From NCBI GenBank assembly GCA_030634585.1, contig DAOWAM010000031.1, forward strand, positions 1-6,429: a stretch of 6,429 nucleotides of DNA, read 5' to 3'. The notes beneath the pieces were generated by a model. That model was not told the DNA's origin. It saw nothing but the letters and a program-made list of their open reading frames with translations, and made no database searches. Both the position numbers and the translations under genes were made by a program. Shown one piece after another: positions 1 to 5,161 of the stretch. The DNA comes from a bacterium (lineage in GTDB: Bacteria > Patescibacteriota > Patescibacteriia > UBA2591 > DAOWAM01). Position 1 is the stretch's first letter; each line of letters starts with the position of its first letter.

Positions 1-369
1 TGGCAAATTGTTTTTTTCCGTTGGGTGCCAAAATTTATTTAACATTTGAGGTAGTTGCGGTGGCTCTTTAATTTTAAAAACTAGATTAACTTGTTTAATC
101 AGTTTTTGTTGATCAGTTTTTAGAATACAACCCGTCAACATAATTTTTGCTTTAGGGTTATCTTTTTTAATTTGTCTAATTTTTCCGTAAACACGATCAA
201 CAGCTGATTGACGAACCGAGCACATATTAATAATAATCAAATTAGCCAAATGATAATTATTAACGGATTGATAATTAAGTAAGCCTAGAATGGTAGCAAT
301 TCTTTCTGAATCGCTAATGTTCATTTGACAGCCATAAGTAATTAAATGATATTTGATAGTTTTATTCAT
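1..369 (-). CDS. miaB: MiaB, tRNA (ms2i6A37) methylthiotransferase, N-terminal part
   Basis: Partial gene: the first 123 codons from ATG at 369-367, running off the left edge in frame. MiaB is a radical-SAM enzyme that adds a methylthio group to i6A at position 37 of tRNAs reading U-starting codons. The visible part is the UPF0004 (MTTase N-terminal) domain. Its three ligands for the auxiliary 4Fe-4S cluster are present: C14 in YGCQMNISDSE, C50 in NMCSVRQSAVDRVYGK, and C81 in IMLTGC. The radical-SAM CxxxCxxC motif and the TRAM domain would lie beyond the edge. YGCQMN followed by SVR favours MiaB over RimO or MtaB. Residue 49 is Met where Thr is usual (NTCSVR). The ATG has no Shine-Dalgarno sequence, and a strong hairpin ends 18 bases upstream. 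The family call is secure; MiaB versus a close methylthiotransferase relative is likely but not proven from this part. Confidence 0.9.
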   Translation of the reverse strand, partial: MNKTIKYHLITYGCQMNISDSERIATILGLLNYQSVNNYHLANLIIINMCSVRQSAVDRVYGKIRQIKKDNPKAKIMLTGCILKTDQQKLIKQVNLVFKIKEPPQLPQMLNKFWHPTEKNNLP

Positions 370-387
370 TGATATGGTTAGATGATA

Positions 388-420
388 GTTCACCCAAGTT
401 TCTTTGAAACTTGGGTGAAC
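388..420 (-). terminator. Perfect 15-bp hairpin between the DUF5667-like gene and miaB
   Basis: The arms GTTCACCCAAGTTTC (388-402 on the plus strand) and GAAACTTGGGTGAAC (406-420) are exact reverse complements around a 3-base loop. The stem is much richer in G and C than its surroundings. It lies 32 bases after the stop codon of the upstream gene and 18 bases before the miaB start, which is the place for a terminator of the upstream transcript. In neither direction is the stem followed by a proper T tract (minus strand continues TATCATCTAACC), so it is not a textbook intrinsic terminator. It could equally be a 3'-end processing or stabilising structure, an attenuator for miaB, or a dispersed palindromic repeat. 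The structure is certain; its role is not. Confidence 0.5.
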
Positions 421-452
421 AAATAAACTTTTAAATATTCTTTTATTTTTTA

Positions 453-2096
453 TTAATTAATATTTTTGCCTGATTTAATTTCTGGAATAACCTTACTTGA
501 TTCTATTGTTATTCCCATTTTGCCGGTTGGTTCTATCCCTGTTGGTTTTATAGTGATGTTATTTATGTCGGGTTCAGGTTTAGGTACAAATTCTATTGGT
601 TGTTCTATGTTGCTTGGTTTTACTTCATTAATAATCATCTGTGGTTCAGACCTATCTTGTTCGATTTTATTTGTCTGTTGTTGTGTTTTTATTCTTAAAT
701 TTCTCTCATCAAGAGTAGGTTCTGCCTTTTGAAAATCTAATCTTGCTGGCATTGGTCTTTCGACTGATTCATCAATTCCTTCTTTATTCATTTTAATTAT
801 TCTTTCTGCCTTTTGATTTTCTATTCGTTCACCTTGTTGTTCAATCACCCCCTTAATCATTTGGGAAGCTTGCGCTTTTTCTGGTAATTTATTTTCTAGT
901 TTAGTTTGGATTGTCTTTAATATTTCCAAATGTCTTTCTCGATCGTTAACAATTCCTTTTATAAAGTCTTCTTTTATTTCTAGAGAAGGCATTGCTTTAA
1001 TTTTATTACCTAGATTAGTAATAATCTTTTCTTGGCTGATAGTCAATTCTCTTTTTATGTTTGGCATTTCCTCTCTGACAGAGTTAATTATTTCTATTGT
1101 TTCCATTGGATTAATCATTGCTTGAGAAAAAAAATGTTCGATTTTTTCTTCTCTTTGTTCAACAGGAATATCATTCAATTTTTCTTTAATTTCTTTCATT
1201 GTTTGCTGACTTATTTCTTTAATAAATGGTTTGGCTTTATTTGTATTTTCTTCTATTTTTTTAGTAATTTCTATTAGACGAAGTTGCTGATTTGGTAAAT
1301 CTTTTGGAAGATTGCTAATCGCTGTCTCTAAACGTTCTTTTGCCGATGCATGTTTTTCTTCAACTTTTTCCATTACCTGCGCAAATTTTTCTAAATGAGC
1401 GTCTCTTTTTTCACTAATTTTTTCAAAAATTTCTGTGGGTAATTGATTTTCTAATTTTTGAAGAACAAGCTCTTGTTTTAAGTTATGGTCAATATATTTT
1501 TGAATGAATCTATCTTTTTCTGGTGCCAATTCTTCATTAGAAACTATTTGTTCAACTTTTATTGCTTGTTGTTCTTTTTCCCATTTATCAAGGGATCGTT
1601 CAATAACTTTTTTTATTTTTGGTGCCTGTTCGATATCATCTAATTTTTCGTTTTGACTAAGTTGTTTGATTTCCATTAATTTTTCATTACTGTAGCGAAG
1701 TTGAAGACTAGCTCGCTTAATTGGGTTAGTAGTGAAAAATAGTTTTGTTACTCTACCCCAATTTTTTAGAAAATAAAATGGGTGATCAGGAAGTATTTTT
1801 GCTTCTTTAACATCTAGGTCCTGATCAGTAATTTCGCCTGACATTGGTTGGTTAGTGGTTTCTTTATTTTCCCCGGCACTGGTGTTTATTACGGTATTCT
1901 CTTCTATTGTTGGTTCATTTATATCTATCATTGGTTCAGTTATTTCTATTTCTTCTGTTTCTTCTGTTGCTTCTTGTTGTTCTCGTGCTAGTGCTTCTTC
2001 TGGTGTAATTTCTTGCGCCATTACTGGTAGGATCAAAGGAAAAAATAAAATCACGGCAAGCGCAAAAACAACAACGCTTTGATTAATTTTAGTCAT
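453..2096 (-). CDS. Secreted coiled-coil protein with DUF5667-type motif
   Basis: 547 residues, function unknown. Residues 1-27 form a signal peptide: a short basic start, a hydrophobic core (about 8-24) and a likely cleavage at VMA|QE. Residues 30-80 are an acidic Glu/Thr-rich linker. Residues 102-146 carry ILPDHPFYFLKNW, then FFTTNPIKRASLQLRYSNEKL, the pattern I associate with DUF5667, found in many Patescibacteria exported proteins. From about 150 to 445 the protein is Lys/Glu-rich and predicted helical, with repeated units (KLENQLP near 214-220, KLENKLP near 399-405). Residues 450-547 are a polar, Pro-rich, probably disordered tail with KPTG/EPTG repeats. There is no cysteine, which suits an extracytoplasmic protein. 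No sortase motif, lipobox or C-terminal membrane anchor is seen. It starts 36 bases after thrS and ends in tandem stops (TAATAA). A cell-surface structural or regulatory role is only inference. Confidence 0.8.
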   Translation of the reverse strand: MTKINQSVVVFALAVILFFPLILPVMAQEITPEEALAREQQEATEETEEIEITEPMIDINEPTIEENTVINTSAGENKETTNQPMSGEITDQDLDVKEAKILPDHPFYFLKNWGRVTKLFFTTNPIKRASLQLRYSNEKLMEIKQLSQNEKLDDIEQAPKIKKVIERSLDKWEKEQQAIKVEQIVSNEELAPEKDRFIQKYIDHNLKQELVLQKLENQLPTEIFEKISEKRDAHLEKFAQVMEKVEEKHASAKERLETAISNLPKDLPNQQLRLIEITKKIEENTNKAKPFIKEISQQTMKEIKEKLNDIPVEQREEKIEHFFSQAMINPMETIEIINSVREEMPNIKRELTISQEKIITNLGNKIKAMPSLEIKEDFIKGIVNDRERHLEILKTIQTKLENKLPEKAQASQMIKGVIEQQGERIENQKAERIIKMNKEGIDESVERPMPARLDFQKAEPTLDERNLRIKTQQQTNKIEQDRSEPQMIINEVKPSNIEQPIEFVPKPEPDINNITIKPTGIEPTGKMGITIESSKVIPEIKSGKNIN

Positions 2097-2121
2097 AATT
2101 TTTAAAATTAAATGATTAAGT

Positions 2122-2149
2122 ATAATAAGAAATTATTTTTTCTTTGCAA
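2122..2149 (-). promoter_or_regulatory. Weak promoter candidate for the DUF5667-like gene
   Basis: On the minus strand, TTGCAA (2149-2144, four of six matches to TTGACA) is followed after 16 bases by TATTAT (2127-2122, five of six matches to TATAAT). An overlapping TATACT (2124-2119) is a second possible -10. Transcription would start near 2115, giving a leader of about 19 bases before the ATG at 2096. The -35 lies inside the last codons of thrS. In DNA this rich in A and T such matches are common, so this gene could instead be read through from thrS. Confidence 0.3.
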
Positions 2150-3953
2150 TTTGTTCTTTCATTTTATCGATAAATTGTTTCTTGGTCAATTTAGTTGTTT
2201 TCTTTTCTCTTCGTTGGCGGATATTTAGATAACGACCATTCATTTCTTTATCACCGATTACTAAAATATAAGGAATTTTTTGTTTTTCTGCATCTCTAAC
2301 TTTATGGGAAATAGTTTCGTTGAGATTATTAATTTGACAACGAAATCCATTGTCAATGAACTCTTGTGCTAATTGTTGAGTAAATCGATGATGTTTTTCG
2401 CCAACGGCAGCTAAATAAATCTGAACAGGGGATAGCCAAAGAGGAAAAGCGCCGGCATAATGTTCGATTAGTAAACCAGTAAATCTTTCTAATGAACCTA
2501 ATAAAGCACGATGAAGCATAATTGGTCGTTGTTTTTTACCCTGATTATCAATATAGGTAATGTCGAATCTTTCCGACAAATTAAAATCAACTTGTAAAGT
2601 AGAAATTTGCCATTGGCGTCCAAGCGCGTCTTTAACTAATATGTCAATTTTTGGGCCATAAAAAGCCGCCTCGCCTATTTCTTCTTGATAAGACCAACCT
2701 TGACTTTTTAACGCTTTAGCTAAAGCGGTTTCAGCTAATTGCCAAATTTCGTCGTTACCTAAGTATTTCTTTTTATTAGCTGGATCACGCAAGCTAAGGA
2801 CTACTTCAAAGTTTTTCTTTTGAAAACCAAATGATTGAAGAATAAACTTAGTTAATTTAATTACCTCAACTAATTCATGATGTAATTGTTGCGGTGTACA
2901 GAAAATATGGGCATCATCTTGTGTAAATCCACGCACTCTGACCAATCCATGTAGAGTACCGGATTTTTCATAACGGTAAACTGTTCCCAATTCAGTATAA
3001 CGAATTGGCAAATCACGATAACTATGTAAATGAGTTTGATAAATCTTAATATGGCCGGGACAATTCATAGGTTTAATGATATATTCTTCATTTTCTACTT
3101 TAATTGGCGCATACATATGTTCTCGATAAAACCCCAAATGACCTGAAGTTCGAAAAATATTAATATTGGCTAAATGTGGTGTGCGAACTAATTTGTAACC
3201 TCGTTTTTGATATTCAGTTAAAATAAAATTTTCCATTATTTGTCTTAGAATTGCGCCATTGGGATGCCATAACGGAAGCCCTTGACCAAAATCAGGATTA
3301 ATACTAAATAAATCTAATTCCCTGCCTAATTTTACATGATCTCTTTGCTCTGCTTCTTTTTGTTGTTTAAGATATTCATCTAATTCTGCTTGTGTATTAA
3401 AAGCGATACCATAAATTCGTTGAAGCATTTTATTTTTTTCATTTCCTCGCCAATAAGCGCCAGCAATTTTAGTTAATTTAAATACGCCAATTTCTTTAAT
3501 AGATTCAACATGAGGTCCGCGACAAAGGTCAATAAAATCACCGGTTTGATAAATTGTTACTTGATTTGGTTTATTCTTGATTATTGATGAATTCTTTTTA
3601 CTTTTTTCTTTTGCAGGATTAATTCGAGTCGTCCCTTCTTTTTTTATTGCTTGTAATAACTTTATTTTATAAGGTTGTTTCAGCTTTTTAAATAACAACA
3701 TTGCTTGCTCTATGGATAATACGTTCTTTTTAAAAATAATATGTTGTTTAACTAATTGACGCATTCTCTTCTCAATTTTAAGTAAGTCAAGAGGCGTTAA
3801 ATTTTCTTTTAAATCAAGATCATAATAAAAACCATTAGCGATAGTTGGTCCAACACCGAATTTTACTTGTGGATGTAATGATAAAATAGCCGTGGCCATT
3901 AAGTGACTAGTAGAATGGCGCATAATTTCTAATTTGGTTTGTTTTTTGTCCAT
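2133..3953 (-). CDS. thrS: Threonyl-tRNA synthetase, TGS-less form
   Basis: 606 residues; charges tRNA-Thr with threonine in the cytoplasm and should clear mischarged seryl-tRNA. The protein starts directly at the editing (tRNA_SAD) domain: H13 and H17 in HSTSHLMA, C144 and H148 in LCRGPHV. The class II core spans about 205-505. Zinc ligands are C298 (MNCPGH), H349 (DDAHIF) and H481 (LHRALLGSLERF). Motif 2 arginine is R327 (GTVYRYE) and motif 3 arginine is R490. Residues 508-603 are the anticodon-binding domain (VIGDKEM near 565). The usual N-terminal TGS domain of about 60 residues is absent, and no upstream in-frame room exists because the preceding gene stops 5 bases before the ATG. A Lys/Asn-rich stretch (about 106-131) is some 22 residues longer than in E. 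coli ThrRS as I recall it. There is no Shine-Dalgarno; the 5-base gap suggests translational coupling with the membrane-protein gene upstream. Confidence 0.97.
   Translation of the reverse strand: MDKKQTKLEIMRHSTSHLMATAILSLHPQVKFGVGPTIANGFYYDLDLKENLTPLDLLKIEKRMRQLVKQHIIFKKNVLSIEQAMLLFKKLKQPYKIKLLQAIKKEGTTRINPAKEKSKKNSSIIKNKPNQVTIYQTGDFIDLCRGPHVESIKEIGVFKLTKIAGAYWRGNEKNKMLQRIYGIAFNTQAELDEYLKQQKEAEQRDHVKLGRELDLFSINPDFGQGLPLWHPNGAILRQIMENFILTEYQKRGYKLVRTPHLANINIFRTSGHLGFYREHMYAPIKVENEEYIIKPMNCPGHIKIYQTHLHSYRDLPIRYTELGTVYRYEKSGTLHGLVRVRGFTQDDAHIFCTPQQLHHELVEVIKLTKFILQSFGFQKKNFEVVLSLRDPANKKKYLGNDEIWQLAETALAKALKSQGWSYQEEIGEAAFYGPKIDILVKDALGRQWQISTLQVDFNLSERFDITYIDNQGKKQRPIMLHRALLGSLERFTGLLIEHYAGAFPLWLSPVQIYLAAVGEKHHRFTQQLAQEFIDNGFRCQINNLNETISHKVRDAEKQKIPYILVIGDKEMNGRYLNIRQRREKKTTKLTKKQFIDKMKEQIAKKK
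3561..3638 (-). other. Lys/Asn-rich insertion in the ThrRS editing domain
   Basis: Codons for about residues 106-131 of ThrRS, between the YKIKLL segment (95-100) and the ITIYQTGD-like strand that leads to the editing cysteine C144. The stretch is low in complexity (Lys, Asn, Ser, Thr, Pro). From Y95 to C144 there are 50 residues, against 28 in E. coli ThrRS as recalled from memory. It is in frame and the catalytic residues on both sides are intact, so it is probably a surface loop that leaves the enzyme active. Confidence 0.55.
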
Positions 3954-3958
3954 AAGAT

Positions 3959-5104
3959 CTAAATTAGTATTTTATAAATAATTCGTTTTGATTGTTCAGG
4001 TATTTTTTTAATAAAGAAAGGATAAAATTTAATTTTTACTTGTTCAATCTCTGGATATTGTTCCAAATAAGTCTTAGTTTTTTCCTTGTCGAATCCAAAT
4101 AAGTTTTCTTTATTTAATATTTTATCTTTATCATTAATGATTAATTGCCCAGTTAAATAAACCTTAAGTGATGCTTGTTGCTTGATTAAATCAAAATAAT
4201 AGACAGATGTTTGCCAATTTTGTTGATCAATATCGAATAAAGTTTTATTTGCGGGAATTTGTTTTTTAAGATTATTTAACGCTAAATTAAAAACCTTTTG
4301 GCGATTGAAAGCAACCAACAAAACTCTCATTTTAAGTTTCATAGTAAATTTACCAACTTCATCATCTGCTTTAGCAGAAGATGAGAAATCTTGAATGGTC
4401 TTTCGAATTGCTAATCCATCTAAATCTTGTTTGATGAGATCTTGTCGGGGAATATTTTCTTGCGCAATTTGCAATATTTTATCTTCTAGCTCTTGTTTAG
4501 CTTTATCTAAATTATTTTGTTTAACCATACCAACTTGTACTAAACCGCCACTAGTAGGTTGATCACTAATGGCGTAAATTTTGTCTTGTAATCCTTCCCA
4601 AAGGCCAGGAATAATAAAAGAAGTAGGTAAAATATTTCCTTGTTCTCCATGTTGGTCAGCATAAATTTGTATTTGAACTTTTTGATGCGCAGGAATAGTT
4701 ACCCGTTCTTTTAGACGGAAAAGAATACCCTCGGCAGAAAGAAGACGAGTAGTTTTAACTAAAGTTTGATCACGAAAATAATCATTAATTAAAGTTACGG
4801 TACCAGTGGCTGGTTGTTTTATTTCTTTACTGCCAGGTACAGAAAATTCTTTATTTTGTTCAATCGTTTCTTCGAATAAAAATTGAATCGTTTTGTTGTT
4901 TAATGGATCGGCATTAGTTTGTTCATTTTCTTCTTCATTTGATAGTGTAACAATAATATCTTTTTCAATCGCTTCTGGCTGAGGAGTAAGAATAATAACT
5001 ACTCGATAATAGTTTATTAGCAAAGTAACAATAATTAATGTAGTCAAAACTATGGTTAAATTACGAAAAATGATAATAATTTTTTTTTGTGGTGAAAAAA
5101 ACAT
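3959..5104 (-). CDS. Single-pass membrane protein, baseplate J-like family of Patescibacteria
   Basis: 381 residues from ATG at 5104-5102; function unknown. A short basic N-terminus (KK, R) precedes one transmembrane segment at about residues 15-39, so the rest should face outside. Residues 99-187 hold ATGTVTLIND, then TTRLLSAEGILFRLKE, TIPAHQKVQIQIYADQHGE, ILPTSFIIPGL and SGG. This is the pattern of Patescibacteria proteins usually labelled 'baseplate J-like'; the resemblance is to a beta-rich domain and does not imply a phage. The C-terminal part (about 319-380) has GFDKEKTKTYLEQYPEIEQV and YPFFIKKIP, which also recurs in that family. There is no cysteine. A longer start at 5185 is possible but would overlap dnaE by 35 bases and lie upstream of a good promoter, so 5104 is preferred. 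The stop (TAG) is 5 bases before thrS, so the two are probably one transcript. Residues 240-249 are encoded by a palindrome that may be an insertion. Confidence 0.8.
   Translation of the reverse strand: MFFSPQKKIIIIFRNLTIVLTTLIIVTLLINYYRVVIILTPQPEAIEKDIIVTLSNEEENEQTNADPLNNKTIQFLFEETIEQNKEFSVPGSKEIKQPATGTVTLINDYFRDQTLVKTTRLLSAEGILFRLKERVTIPAHQKVQIQIYADQHGEQGNILPTSFIIPGLWEGLQDKIYAISDQPTSGGLVQVGMVKQNNLDKAKQELEDKILQIAQENIPRQDLIKQDLDGLAIRKTIQDFSSSAKADDEVGKFTMKLKMRVLLVAFNRQKVFNLALNNLKKQIPANKTLFDIDQQNWQTSVYYFDLIKQQASLKVYLTGQLIINDKDKILNKENLFGFDKEKTKTYLEQYPEIEQVKIKFYPFFIKKIPEQSKRIIYKILI
4359..4384 (-). repeat. In-frame imperfect palindrome in the baseplate J-like gene
   Basis: On the plus strand, TCATCATCTGC (4359-4369) pairs with GCAGAAGATGA (4374-4384) around the loop TTTA, giving an 11-base stem with one A-A mismatch. 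On the coding strand it encodes the run FSSSAKADDE, which is polar and unlike the flanking sequence. It falls at a loop between the helical stretch and the FTMKLKMRVLL strand. A small palindrome keeping the frame open is what in-frame palindromic dispersed repeats look like, but one copy in a window cannot prove it. Confidence 0.45.
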
Positions 5105-5132
5105 TTTTATTAATTTTTTTTTAAGTATATTT

Positions 5133-5161
5133 ATTTTAGCATAAAAGATTTTATTTATCAA
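5133..5161 (-). promoter_or_regulatory. Sigma-70-type promoter with extended -10, overlapping the dnaE stop
   Basis: On the minus strand, TTGATA (5161-5156, five of six to consensus) is followed after exactly 17 bases by TAAAAT (5138-5133, five of six). The -10 is preceded by TGC, making an extended TGn -10. The dnaE stop codon (5153-5151) lies in the spacer. Transcription should start near 5126, giving a leader of about 21 bases before the ATG at 5104. It would drive the membrane-protein gene and thrS, and it argues against a start at 5185. Confidence 0.6.

Noticed and set aside
466..2082. Plus-strand open frames at 466-732, 1032-1277 and 1855-2082
   Set aside because: They lie wholly inside the DUF5667-like gene on the opposite strand. 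Their translations are Phe/Ile/Ser/Cys-rich, as expected from the antisense of a Lys/Glu-rich gene, and they show no recognisable domain.
4976..5003. Short inverted repeat GAGTA ... TACTC inside the membrane-protein gene
   Set aside because: Only 5 bases per arm with an 11-base loop; expected by chance.
3959..5104. Phage tail or contractile injection system, suggested by the baseplate J-like label
   Set aside because: No tail, sheath, tube or other baseplate gene is nearby, and the protein is membrane-anchored with the layout seen in a common Patescibacteria family.
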